Assembly: GCA_963810905.1 (NCBI GenBank)
Contig: CAWEPG010000015.1
Location: 124,001-188,000, forward strand
Direction: 5' to 3'
Length of the DNA stretch: 64,000 bases
DNA from: CAWBAT01 sp963810905
GTDB taxonomy: Bacteria; Acidobacteriota; Terriglobia; Versatilivoradales; Versatilivoraceae
The notes beneath the pieces were generated by a model. The model ran no database searches. It had not been told where the DNA came from and worked only from the letters and a program-made list of their open reading frames with translations. Shown one piece after another: positions 35,611 to 44,472 of the stretch (position 1 is its first letter; each line of letters starts with the position of its first letter). Both the position numbers and the translations under genes were made by a program.

Positions 35611-38292
35611 TCAAAAACTCATGGATTCCTTGCTGAGGGAGAATTTTTTGGCAAGATCTGGAGGACAGTGGAGCACATTCTCTAAGAAATGGCGCGGTTT
35701 CAATAGTCCACCGGTCTCGGGGTTAATAGAAACTGTAAAAACAAATTTCAGAGGCGCATCGTTTTCAACACAGAGATTGAAAACTTGTTCATGCTCTTTG
35801 GAGCTGCACCAGAAATCGTTCCCTTTGTAGTGGTCGCTCAAATGGTTAATGAGATCGTTTAGACGACCCAGCAAATTTGACAAAGCAGGGCCATCTCCGT
35901 TCACGGGACCGGCTGGGTAAATCGCCCGATAGGTTACTTGTAAAGGCTGGGAAATCGCTCCCCTTCCTTTCTCCATCAGCTCAATACTCTGAACGCATAA
36001 GCCGTCTACCAAACACTCGTTCATTTGCTTTACAGCGTCTTCAGGCAACTCTCCAAAGTGCTCAAACTGGACATACTCCGACCGGCTGCTCATACCGAGT
36101 GGGATGGCTGGGGAAGTTCGAAACTTCGGACGTGGATTAAACCCCTCGGTAAAACGGAGCTTAAACCCGGATCGCAGCATGGCCCTCTCGATCAATCGCA
36201 TGACATCCAAGTGCGACAGAAACCGTGCGGATCCTTCTTTCCAATAGTAGAGGATGTAAGCTTCGGCCGGCAGCCCACTACCAATTCTTCGCTCTGTAGA
36301 TTTCTCAATACTCACTAAGTCGGATTGTTCAATCTCCAATTCAACTTCCCCCACTCTGTCCGCAAGAAATGAAGGAGGTTCTCCGTGCTCCGAAATAGAT
36401 TCTTGCCTATTCGCTGGGCTCAAGACAGAGAGTCCAATTTGAACGAAGTTTTCTTCCACAATCTGATTCGGAATTTCTGCGAGTTTGATATCTGCATAAT
36501 TACCAGGAATGCCGCAACCGCGGCAATCGCCCCATTTGCAGTCGTAAGTTTGGACTTCCTTGTAGGACCGTTCGCGTTCTTTGAGCAGAAATTTTTTCGA
36601 AACTCCAATATCAACGAAATCCCAAGGGAGAACTTCATTAAGACCAATATTCCGGTTGTAGAAATACGGATCCACACCGGATTCCTCGAAAGCCTTCATC
36701 CAAAGATCAAACCGGAACATCTCATCCCAGCCGTCAAAACGGCATCCCAGTTCGTAAGCCTTGAGGATGGCGCGCCCCACCTGACGATCTCCGCGGGACA
36801 GCACTCCTTCAACAAAGCCTCCCTTGGGGTCATGCCATTTCAGTCGGGCAAAGGGGAAGCGAACGGTTGATTTCAGATAATTTAATCGATCCGTCGTGAC
36901 CTTGAGATCTTCATAACGGTCCCACTGAAATGGGGTAAAAGACTTGGGGACAAAGGTCCCGATGCTGGCATTGACGTTTTTCTGTCCCTTGAACTTATGC
37001 CCAATCTTACCAACCTCACGAATCAAATCCACTAGTTCACGGATGTCATCGTCCGTCTCGGTGGGGAGCCCGATCATGAAATAGAGTTTAATGAGATTCC
37101 ACCCTTGTCGGTATGCCGTTTCCACAGCCTGGAAAAGTTCTTCATTGCTGATATTCTTGTTGATGAATTTCCGCATGCGGACACTGCCGGCCTCCGGAGC
37201 AAAGGTAAAACCGTTCTTCTTTACTTCCCCAACATTTTCCGCTAATGAAACCGAAAACATGTCGGCCCGCAAGGAAGGCAGTGAGATGGACACCTTATCC
37301 TTAGAGAACTTTTGTGCCATTTCCTTGGTGAGACATTCAATCTGGCTGTAATCGGCCGTAGAGAGGGAAAGCAAGCCAATCTCGCGATTTCCCGTATTTT
37401 TCAAGGTCTCCGAGGTCAATCGCACCACGTCATCCACATTCAGTTCTCTGGTAGGGCGGTACCAATACCCTGCTTGACAAAATCGGCAGCCCTGCGTGCA
37501 ACCACGCATGACTTCGACACTGACACGATCCTGAATGATATCAATGACCGGAATAACGGGCTTGGTCGGATAAAAGTCCGGAGAGAGAGCCTCAACCCAG
37601 CGTCGCTTGACAAGAGTCGTCGGCTTGCCTGGTCTGGGTTCCACTACCCACGGACTGGGCGGTTGATGGATCTCGGGGACGTAGATGCCATGAATCTCAG
37701 ACAAGACCTTTAGGATCTGCCACCGTTTTAGTCCATTCACTTTGGCATCTCGGCAACAATCGATAATCTCGCCGACGATCTCCTCACCATCCCCGATCAC
37801 AAAAAAGTCGATAAAATCAGCCAGTGGTTCCGGGTTAGCGGTGCAAGGGCCTCCAGCACACACCAGTGGCTGCCCTTCACCCCGCTGCTCAGACAATAGA
37901 GGAATGCCCGCCAGATCTAACATATAAAGAACATTGATATACGTCTGCTCCGCTTGCAGGGAAAATCCGACAATATCGAATTCACGGATAGGAGTCTTGG
38001 TCTCGAGACTGAGAAGAGGAACGCCGGCAGACCGGAATTGCTCCGCCATGTCGACCCATGGGGCAAATACGCGTTCGGCATAGACATCTTCAATCTTGTT
38101 CAATATGTGGTAGAGCATCCGGATACCGTTGTGCGACATCCCGATTTCATAGACTTCCGGAAAGGCCAGCGCGAAGCGGACGTTGACTCGCCCCAAGTCC
38201 TTCTGGATCATGTTCGGCTCGCCACCAATATAGCGCCCGGGTTTTGCTCCTTGTTCCAGCAATGAAAAATATTGCTCTTTGAAATCCATCAT
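35611..38292 (-). CDS. B12-binding/radical SAM protein (TIGR03960-type) fused to DUF2344 domain
   Basis: Start ATG 38292 (GGAGA 6 nt before; the frame opens earlier) gives 893 residues. N-terminal part: ARYIGGE-like opening (PGRYIGGEPNMIQKDL), a B12-binding-like Rossmann part, then the radical SAM cluster motif CTQGCRFC in EVMRGCTQGCRFCQAGYWYR. C-terminal 200 residues: SARFLSHLDVMRLIERAMLRSG and FNPRPKFRTSPAIPLGMSS, the DUF2344/TIGR03936 domain. The fusion of both is common in some bacteria and usually lies near rng and rplU/rpmA; those are not here. Function unassigned. Confidence 0.9.
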   Translation of the reverse strand: MMDFKEQYFSLLEQGAKPGRYIGGEPNMIQKDLGRVNVRFALAFPEVYEIGMSHNGIRMLYHILNKIEDVYAERVFAPWVDMAEQFRSAGVPLLSLETKTPIREFDIVGFSLQAEQTYINVLYMLDLAGIPLLSEQRGEGQPLVCAGGPCTANPEPLADFIDFFVIGDGEEIVGEIIDCCRDAKVNGLKRWQILKVLSEIHGIYVPEIHQPPSPWVVEPRPGKPTTLVKRRWVEALSPDFYPTKPVIPVIDIIQDRVSVEVMRGCTQGCRFCQAGYWYRPTRELNVDDVVRLTSETLKNTGNREIGLLSLSTADYSQIECLTKEMAQKFSKDKVSISLPSLRADMFSVSLAENVGEVKKNGFTFAPEAGSVRMRKFINKNISNEELFQAVETAYRQGWNLIKLYFMIGLPTETDDDIRELVDLIREVGKIGHKFKGQKNVNASIGTFVPKSFTPFQWDRYEDLKVTTDRLNYLKSTVRFPFARLKWHDPKGGFVEGVLSRGDRQVGRAILKAYELGCRFDGWDEMFRFDLWMKAFEESGVDPYFYNRNIGLNEVLPWDFVDIGVSKKFLLKERERSYKEVQTYDCKWGDCRGCGIPGNYADIKLAEIPNQIVEENFVQIGLSVLSPANRQESISEHGEPPSFLADRVGEVELEIEQSDLVSIEKSTERRIGSGLPAEAYILYYWKEGSARFLSHLDVMRLIERAMLRSGFKLRFTEGFNPRPKFRTSPAIPLGMSSRSEYVQFEHFGELPEDAVKQMNECLVDGLCVQSIELMEKGRGAISQPLQVTYRAIYPAGPVNGDGPALSNLLGRLNDLINHLSDHYKGNDFWCSSKEHEQVFNLCVENDAPLKFVFTVSINPETGGLLKPRHFLENVLHCPPDLAKKFSLSKESMSF

Positions 38293-38532
38293 CCCTGTCT
38301 CCAAAGTGAAAATCCTCCATCGCAAGAGTCTTCGGCTCGTCATTATAGAATAGGCGCAAATGGATTTCAAATGTGACCGAAGCTCAGTGCTACAGGCGTG
38401 ACGGTCGTCACAACTCGATGTGGGTTTCGTCTGGCATCGCAGAGCTACGCCCTACAGGCCAGTTTTTCAATTGGGGGGTACGCCTCCGTGAGCGTATTTA
38501 CGAGCTTCGAAGAGGAGAGCAAATCGTCATCC

Positions 38533-39036
38533 TCATCCACCGCAGCGCACCGTGTTTCCTGAAATGACTTCCAAAGCATGCCCCAAGATTACAGCAATGG
38601 CACCCAGGGACTCTCGAACACCCTTGACGCTTCCGGGTAAGTTGATGATGAGCGTTTTATTGCGGAAGCCCACTATGCCGCGGGAAAGGGCAGCTCGAGG
38701 ATTTGCTTTCATTCCCTCAAACCTCATCAGTTCGGCCATTCCCGGGACAGTTTTTTCGATGATGGCAGCAGTAGCTTCCGGTGTCACATCTCGCGGCGCT
38801 AAACCAGTACCGCCTGATGTGACAATGAGATCGATGTCTGAAGAGTTGATACTCTCTAGTAGTCGTGATTGAATCGCATCGATTTCGTCGGGGACGATCA
38901 AGACCTCAATGACGGTACAGCCGATTTTCCCCAACTCCTCCCGCGCTGCCGGGCCAGATAAATCCTGTCGCTCGCCGCGAAATGCAGAATCACTGACGGT
39001 AATTACAATGGCGTGAGGTTTTCGCAAATTATTCAA
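38533..39036 (-). CDS. Molybdenum cofactor biosynthesis protein MogA/MoaB
   Basis: 167 residues. Adenylylates molybdopterin before metal insertion. Motifs: AIVITVSDSAFRGERQDLSG, the TSGGTGLAPRDVTPEA loop typical of MogA/MoaB, and IINLPGSVKGVRESLGAI near the end. MogA and MoaB are hard to tell apart from sequence. The left repeat of cassette B begins 9 bp upstream of its start, so its promoter lies in or beyond the cassette. Confidence 0.93.
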   Translation of the reverse strand: MNNLRKPHAIVITVSDSAFRGERQDLSGPAAREELGKIGCTVIEVLIVPDEIDAIQSRLLESINSSDIDLIVTSGGTGLAPRDVTPEATAAIIEKTVPGMAELMRFEGMKANPRAALSRGIVGFRNKTLIINLPGSVKGVRESLGAIAVILGHALEVISGNTVRCGG

Positions 39037-39044
39037 GGGTTTTC

Positions 39045-39074
39045 AGAGTTCGGAGTTCTAAGTTCAGAGTTTGG
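39045..39074 (+). repeat. Left inverted repeat of cassette B
   Basis: Begins AGAGTTCGGAGTTCTAAG; inverted partner at 39597-39626, two mismatches. Confidence 0.88.
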
Positions 39075-39092
39075 AATCGAGAGCTTCAAATT

Positions 39093-39473
39093 CTATTGCA
39101 GCGGAAGTTCCTTTTTGTTTAAGTAAGCCATTAGCCGGGTGGTCATCGAAATCACTTCCTCTGACTTGTGGTACAACATATCAAACTGAATGCGATCCAT
39201 TCCTTTTGTGTCGAGGGCGACATACAGCAGAGATTGAACCTCGACTGCCGATGCCCTGGCGAAGCTGAGGAAATGGGAGAAATCCTTGCGACTCTTACTG
39301 GCAAATCCTTCAGCAATATTGCTCATAGCCGAGACGGCTGCCCTCTGGATCTGGTCTCTCAGTCCGTAATCTTTCCCAAACCTTCCAACTGAACTGATTT
39401 TGTAGATTTCTTGAACAAGTTCTCGCGCCTTCTGCCATGCCTGAATATTTTCGAAACGCCTAATAGTCGCCAT
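39093..39473 (-). CDS. Four-helix-bundle protein (S23/IVS family)
   Basis: 126 residues from ATG 39473 (an earlier in-frame start at 39503 is possible; neither has a clear ribosome site). Signature: FENIQAWQKARELVQEIYKI, DYGLRDQIQRAAVSAMSNIA followed by EGFASKSRKDFSHFLSFARASAVE (in part). About as long as the cassette A protein but clearly diverged from it, so the two are not recent copies. Only gene in cassette B. Confidence 0.9.
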   Translation of the reverse strand: MATIRRFENIQAWQKARELVQEIYKISSVGRFGKDYGLRDQIQRAAVSAMSNIAEGFASKSRKDFSHFLSFARASAVEVQSLLYVALDTKGMDRIQFDMLYHKSEEVISMTTRLMAYLNKKELPLQ

Positions 39474-39596
39474 ACTAAAAATGTAATCCTGAAAAGCTGA
39501 CAACCAAGGGTAACCTGCCCTTTATGCAAATAAATTTGTGACTTAAGATTACAAACTCTCTCTCCTAAATAATGTCCTCTGTTGCTTGCCAGATAC

Positions 39597-39626
39597 CCAA
39601 ACTCAGAACTTAGAACTCCGGACTCT
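39597..39626 (-). repeat. Right inverted repeat of cassette B
   Basis: 28/30 complement of 39045-39074. The 18-mer AACTCCGGACTCTGAACT starting at 39614 occurs again at 45332-45349. Confidence 0.88.
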
Positions 39627-39638
39627 GAACTCCGAACT

Positions 39639-40133
39639 CTAGAACTTTTCAAGATCTGCCAAGGCGGCAACGCCATGCTTCTTCAGATAACTGATGATCC
39701 CTCCCTCCTCATAAAGCCTCAGCATCATGCCTGGAATCTGGACTCGGATTTCCTGCTTTTTGGTCTTGTTATGCAAGACTTGTGATTCGACATCCAAATT
39801 CAGTTCATCGTTTTCCTCAATAGAGTCAGTATCAGCAATGACACAAAGTAAACCCAGATTGATAGCGTTCCGAAAGAAAATACGGGCGTATGACTTGGCA
39901 ATGACAGCCCGAATCTCAGAGGCCTTAAGGGCTACGGGAGCCGTTTCCCTGGAACTCCCACAGCCAAAATTCTCGCCCGCTAGAACAAAATCGCCTGCAC
40001 GTACCTTCTGTCTAAATTCGGGACGGTATTCAACAAAGCAGGCCTTTGCCAATTCTTTGGGATCCGTCGTAATGTTATAACGCCCAGGCGTGATGAGATC
40101 GGTGTTGATGTTATCCCCAAATTTCCAGTTCAT
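39639..40133 (-). CDS. leuD: 3-Isopropylmalate dehydratase small subunit
   Basis: 164 residues, swivelling domain of the leucine-pathway isomerase. Opening WKFGDNINTDLITPGRYN and the substrate-loop motif GENFGCGSSRETAPVALK are typical of the short LeuD type shared by thermophiles, archaea and many bacteria. It is 12 bp downstream of leuC. Homoaconitase-type subunits have similar motifs, but no lysine-pathway neighbours are here. Confidence 0.93.
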   Translation of the reverse strand: MNWKFGDNINTDLITPGRYNITTDPKELAKACFVEYRPEFRQKVRAGDFVLAGENFGCGSSRETAPVALKASEIRAVIAKSYARIFFRNAINLGLLCVIADTDSIEENDELNLDVESQVLHNKTKKQEIRVQIPGMMLRLYEEGGIISYLKKHGVAALADLEKF

Positions 40134-40145
40134 TGTTTTCCTTTC

Positions 40146-41399
40146 TTAGTTCATGAACTCTCTCGGATCAGTAATGAAGCCGGTGAGCGCTGAGGCTGCC
40201 GCTGTAGCGGGGCTGGCAAGATAAATCTTGGCCTTCGGACTTCCCATCCGCCCTTCGAAGTTACGATTGCTGGTGGACACGCACACTTCATTATCGTAGA
40301 GCACACCCCCTGCCCTACCGAGGCAAGGCCCGCAACCAGGACTCGAGACAATAGCACCCATCTTCATGAACTCTTCGATATATCCCTTTTTCAGGGCCTG
40401 CAAGTAAACCTTTCTTGAAGCTGGAGTAATTATCGTTCGCAATCCTTCTTTTAACTTCTTTCCCTTCCACATGCCATAGACAACATCTAGATCTTCAATC
40501 CGGCAATTGGTACACGATCCGATGAAGATCTGGTCCACCGAAATCCGCTCAGCTTGCACCTGTTCCACCGGCACATCGTTGTCAATGTCCGGAGGGCAAG
40601 CAATCATCGGCTTCAACTTTGAGATATCGAAATGAAGGACTTTTTCAAAACGGGCGCCTTCGTCGCTGCGAATCTCCTCGAAGTCGTAGGCGCGTTCATT
40701 TTCTACCAGATACTCTCGCGTTTTCTGATCAGGAGGAACGATGGCCGCTTTGGCGCCCATTTCAGCGCTCATATTCGTCAGGGTGAGTCGAGCGGGGACA
40801 TTGAAGCTTTCAACGGTATCTCCCCAATATTCAATAACCCTATAATTCGCTCCGTCTGCCCCCAATTCTTTCGCAACCATAAGTATGACATCCTTGGAAT
40901 AACAACCATGAGGAAGCTTACCGGTGATATTGATTCGAATGGTCTCGGGAACGCGGAACCACGCTTTGCCAGTTGCCATGGCAATGGCAGCGTCCGTAGA
41001 ACCCACACCAATCGTTAAGGCACCTACCCCTCCTCCGGTCGGGCTGTGCGAATCTGCCCCCAGGATGAGGTTACCGGGATTGATCAGGCGCTCAGACATG
41101 ACTTGGTGACAAACTCCCTCGAAGCTGATCGGGATCCCCTGCTCTTCAGCGAATTTCCGGATTTCAGCCTGAAGCTTGGACATCGCCACACTGGGACTGG
41201 GGAACGCATGGTCGAACGGGATAAAAATCTTTTTGGGATCAAAGACTTTGGTTGCGATCTGGTAAAACGGCTCAAGGGCCCAAGCACAAGTTGTGTCATG
41301 TGCCATGATGAGATCCAATTCAGCTAAAACAAAATCTCCCGCATGAACCTTTTTTCCACAATGACTCGAAAATATCTTCTCTGCAATGGTTTGTCCCAT
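40146..41399 (-). CDS. leuC: 3-Isopropylmalate dehydratase large subunit
   Basis: Start ATG 41399, with GGGCGAGG upstream, gives 417 residues of the shorter LeuC/HacA type. Iron-sulfur ligands: the cysteine in FIGSCTNCRIEDL and the pair in SSPGCGPCLGRAGG. Other motifs: DSHSPTGGGVGALTIGVGST. Works with LeuD to isomerise 2-isopropylmalate. leuA and leuB are not in this window. Confidence 0.95.
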   Translation of the reverse strand: MGQTIAEKIFSSHCGKKVHAGDFVLAELDLIMAHDTTCAWALEPFYQIATKVFDPKKIFIPFDHAFPSPSVAMSKLQAEIRKFAEEQGIPISFEGVCHQVMSERLINPGNLILGADSHSPTGGGVGALTIGVGSTDAAIAMATGKAWFRVPETIRINITGKLPHGCYSKDVILMVAKELGADGANYRVIEYWGDTVESFNVPARLTLTNMSAEMGAKAAIVPPDQKTREYLVENERAYDFEEIRSDEGARFEKVLHFDISKLKPMIACPPDIDNDVPVEQVQAERISVDQIFIGSCTNCRIEDLDVVYGMWKGKKLKEGLRTIITPASRKVYLQALKKGYIEEFMKMGAIVSSPGCGPCLGRAGGVLYDNEVCVSTSNRNFEGRMGSPKAKIYLASPATAAASALTGFITDPREFMN

Positions 41400-41765
41400 A
41401 ATCCTCGCCCTTATCGCTGCTTGCAAATCGTGGTGGCAATTTTGGAGGTCGTTTCATTTGGCACTTCGCCCCTCACCCCGCCCGCCGTCTGGCGGACACC
41501 CCTCTCCCTGATGGGAGAGGGGCCGGGGGTGAGGGGTTTGTTACCATATTCTGCAAACCTTAATAGAAGTACTGCCATTCAGAAATATAACAGTCCTCAT
41601 CATAGCTGTTTCAGAGATTTCTAGCCAGTGCCTGCACTGTTCTCCACCCGTTTCGATTATAGTGAATCACCCAGAAGCGAGCAAACCGTCAGAGTCCATT
41701 TAAAGTTGACCGGAAGCAGCGCGAGGCTTAAGATACAGCCTCATTCAGTACTGAGCGAGAATACG
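41400..41765. other. Intergenic region between leuC and purE
   Basis: About 366 bp between two divergent genes. The frame of PurE is open from 41628 but the encoded residues before MHPQAKP look non-coding. It contains the folded repeat at 41469-41536. No leader peptide with leucine codons, T-box or riboswitch was seen upstream of leuC. Confidence 0.4.
41469..41536. repeat. Three-stem palindromic repeat (CCCCTCACCCC type)
   Basis: An 11-bp outer stem (CCCCTCACCCC, 41469-41479, with GGGGTGAGGGG, 41526-41536) encloses two perfect hairpins: CCGCC-gtct-GGCGG (41482-41495) and CCCCTCTCCC-tgat-GGGAGAGGGG (41499-41522). The fold would be a three-way junction. Its GC-richness contrasts with the flanks; it resembles the CCCTCACCCC/CTCTCCC intergenic repeats found in many bacterial genomes. 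Confidence 0.75.
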
Positions 41766-42260
41766 ATGCATCCACAAGCTAAGCCGATCGTCGGTGTCAT
41801 CATGGGGAGTAAGTCGGATTGGGAGACCCTTCGCCATGCCGATGAGATCTTGACACAGTTTGAGGTCCAACATGAATGCCGTGTGGTTTCCGCCCATCGC
41901 ACCCCTAAATGGCTGGCCGAATATGCTGCGCAGGCTGAGTCGAATGGCATCGAAGTAATTATTGCCGGTGCCGGAGGAGCTGCGCATTTGCCGGGAATGG
42001 CGGCGGCCCAAACGATCGTTCCTGTTTTGGGCGTTCCGGTCGAGAGCCAAGCCTTGAAGGGATTAGATTCATTGCTTTCGATCGTACAGATGCCAGGAGG
42101 CGTTCCCGTGGGTGCGCTAGCCATTGGGAAAGCGGGGGCGATCAACGCTGCGCTTTTGGCAATCGCTATCCTTGCAAATTCTCGTCCAGATTTACGTGAA
42201 AAACTGCGCGAGTTCCGGAAGAAACAGACCGAAGCTGTTTTGAACGACAGCCTGCCGTAG
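41766..42260 (+). CDS. purE: N5-carboxyaminoimidazole ribonucleotide mutase
   Basis: Start ATG 41766 gives 164 residues. Interconverts N5-CAIR and CAIR in purine synthesis. Motifs: IVGVIMGSKSDWETLRHA (the GSxSD CO2/substrate loop), VVSAHRTPKWLAEYA and IAGAGGAAHLPGMAAA. Typical bacterial class I PurE, paired with PurK 175 bp downstream. Confidence 0.96.
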   Translation: MHPQAKPIVGVIMGSKSDWETLRHADEILTQFEVQHECRVVSAHRTPKWLAEYAAQAESNGIEVIIAGAGGAAHLPGMAAAQTIVPVLGVPVESQALKGLDSLLSIVQMPGGVPVGALAIGKAGAINAALLAIAILANSRPDLREKLREFRKKQTEAVLNDSLP

Positions 42261-42435
42261 GTGAAATCCACAGTGCCATCCGTGTTCAGAGAAATTCATT
42301 CACAAGAATGAGGCATACTCCCCACATGAACGATGCCGCAGCGAAAAGAATCTACCGTTGCGGTAAGAGTGCCTGGGGCGCCTCCATCAATCTAGTGTAT
42401 TTTGAAGCTCGCATGTTTCAGCGCGTCAATCTCCC

Positions 42436-43581
42436 ATGATTCATCCGATCTTACCTGGAGCCACCATCGGAGTCCTTGGAAGCGGTCAACTCGGCCGAAT
42501 GTTTGCCATTGCGGCCCGGCGAATGGGTTATCGCGTCCACACCTTTTCACCTGAAAGCGACACCCCTACCGGACAAGTCGCTGATTTAGAAATTAATTCC
42601 CCTTACTTAGATCTTGACCGGGTCAGGGATTTCGCACGTGGGGTCAGTGTCGTGACGTTTGAATTTGAAAATGTCCCTGCGGCAACTGCCCGCGCGGCTG
42701 CGGAAATCGTCCCAGTCCGACCGGCCGGCGAAGTCTTGCACATCACTCAGAATCGATTGCGTGAGAAGCTGTTTCTTTCTCAGCATGGATTGCCGGTAAC
42801 CCGGTTTTCCAGGATTACAAGTTGGAACGACCTCGAAAAAGGCATGAAGGACTTGAGTTTTCCGTCCGTGCTCAAGACTGCGGGGTATGGCTATGATGGG
42901 AAAGGTCAAGTGAAGCTCTATGATTCTGAACAGGCAAAGCAGGTCTATGCGTCATTGGCTCCTCAGGAGCTTGTTTTGGAAGAATTCGTGGATTTCCAAA
43001 AGGAAGTTTCAGTCGTGGGGGGCAGAGGTCTTGATAGGATGTTTGCCCATTGGGGGGTCATCGAAAACACCCATGCCCATCATATTCTGGACGTCTCCAT
43101 CGCTCCAGCCATTGTTTCCCCCAAAGTCACGTCACAGGCAATTGAAATTACCCGGACAATCATGGAGGAACTCGACGTATTCGGCCTATTGTGCGTGGAG
43201 TTCTTCTTGACTCAAGGCGAAAAGCTCCTCGTTAATGAAGTCGCCCCACGCCCCCATAACTCGGGACATCTGACCTTCGATGCCTGTGTCACCAGCCAGT
43301 TCGAGCAACAACTCCGTGCAGTCTGTGGGATTCCACTGGGTTCCACGGAACTCCTCCGCCCAGCCGCCATGGCCAACATTCTTGGCGACCTTTGGGAAAA
43401 TGGAGAGCCCGATTGGGTTACTGCCTGCGCTTTCCCAGAAGTCAAACTGCATCTTTATGGGAAACTGACTCCGAAAAAAGGCCGCAAGATGGGGCACCTC
43501 ACCGCGTTGGCAGACTCCCCTCAGAAGGCCGAACAAATTGTGCGCGCAGCACGGTCGGCTCTCGCAACCAAGGCGCCATGA
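42436..43581 (+). CDS. purK: 5-(Carboxyamino)imidazole ribonucleotide synthase
   Basis: 381 residues, ATP-grasp enzyme that carboxylates AIR to N5-CAIR, substrate for PurE. Motifs: TIGVLGSGQLGRMFAIAARRMGY, FEFENVPA, the ATP-grasp segment SVLKTAGYGYDGKGQ, and ALLCVEFF-type end LLVNEVAPRPHNSGH. Directly downstream of purE as in most bacteria. Confidence 0.96.
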   Translation: MIHPILPGATIGVLGSGQLGRMFAIAARRMGYRVHTFSPESDTPTGQVADLEINSPYLDLDRVRDFARGVSVVTFEFENVPAATARAAAEIVPVRPAGEVLHITQNRLREKLFLSQHGLPVTRFSRITSWNDLEKGMKDLSFPSVLKTAGYGYDGKGQVKLYDSEQAKQVYASLAPQELVLEEFVDFQKEVSVVGGRGLDRMFAHWGVIENTHAHHILDVSIAPAIVSPKVTSQAIEITRTIMEELDVFGLLCVEFFLTQGEKLLVNEVAPRPHNSGHLTFDACVTSQFEQQLRAVCGIPLGSTELLRPAAMANILGDLWENGEPDWVTACAFPEVKLHLYGKLTPKKGRKMGHLTALADSPQKAEQIVRAARSALATKAP

Positions 43582-43774
43582 GGAATCTGCACGCGATTTG
43601 GGTGCGTTTCCGCTTCAAAAAGTCATTTGCTTCCATAGAAAGAACTCACAAGAGGGCCAATGCAGCATTCACGACTCTGCGCCAAGTCTTTGGCCCTGGG
43701 ACTTTGGACACACGCCTTTAGACGTCCCAGTTCGTCTCCGTCTACCTGCCTTCAGCGTGCACCCTCCCGTGTAC

Positions 43775-44179
43775 TTACCTTCTAAGGCAAGCCTTTAACC
43801 CAAACCATCTGGAGATCAAGTGTCGGTTCCGAGCAACCAGCGCATAGCCGATAATCTCCAGGAGCAGGAAAAGCGGAATGGCATAGAGGAGGATTATCAA
43901 AACCTTCCACGGAGGAAACTGGTAGAAGAAATAATTCATCCCAAATGCACCGCTGTAGGTTCGGGCTTGGGGAGTTACCACCTGCATTTTCTCGCTACAT
44001 TGCTTGTAACTCGTTCCCCAGGATTTCAGTTTCTCTTCTGGATAGGTTTGGTAGGGAACAATTTCGAATTGCTTCTTGAGATCAATCTTGGCTGCAAACG
44101 TTGCAAAAGACGTACAAATGCCACAATCACCGTCAAATAACATGAGAGCTTTCGGGGCCTCGTTATCCATAGTTTCCAA
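43775..44179 (-). CDS. DCC-family (DUF393) thiol-disulfide oxidoreductase-like protein
   Basis: 134 residues. The DGDCGIC motif (residues 16-22) defines the DUF393/DCC family, in which a CxxC pair follows an aspartate; thiol-disulfide activity is presumed. It has a hydrophobic stretch near the C-terminus (VLIILLYAIPLFLLLEIIGYAL). It stands alone, convergent with purK and about 290 bp from the divergent FabG-like gene. Confidence 0.85.
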   Translation of the reverse strand: METMDNEAPKALMLFDGDCGICTSFATFAAKIDLKKQFEIVPYQTYPEEKLKSWGTSYKQCSEKMQVVTPQARTYSGAFGMNYFFYQFPPWKVLIILLYAIPLFLLLEIIGYALVARNRHLISRWFGLKACLRR

Positions 44180-44472
44180 AGAAATCCTTCAAAAGTCTCG
44201 ACAATCGTTTTGACACAACGAAGACTTGCTGCGCAAATTGCAGCCACTCCTCTCTTTTTCAGTATAACAAACGACACTCCAAAGCCCTCGACACTCCTAT
44301 TCGATTCTGGGCCCAGACAGTATGATAGCACTTTGTTTCTGACTCGGATTTTCTGTCGTGCGATTGTAATATCTCTACAAGTAGAAGGCAATGAACGGGC
44401 CATTAACCGACCAATAGATGCAGTAAGGCCTGGGGCGGCCCCCTTTAAAGAATAACCCACGAGGACCTTATC

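Larger units (their letters stand above)
39045..39626. mobile_element. S23/four-helix-bundle cassette B with terminal inverted repeats
   Basis: A leftward S23-type gene lies between a 30-bp repeat at 39045-39074 and its inverted copy at 39597-39626, with 28 of 30 positions matching. The unit is low-complexity, made of AGAGTTCGG-like octamers; more such units run on to about 39640. The right end abuts the leuD stop codon (39639-39641) and the left end is 9 bp from the mogA start. Same architecture as cassette A but with unrelated repeat sequence. No transposase gene inside. Confidence 0.72.

Noticed and set aside
36385..36870. 161-codon plus-strand frame
   Set aside because: Antisense to the radical SAM gene.
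41741..42271. 176-codon minus-strand frame
   Set aside because: Antisense to purE; no family signature.
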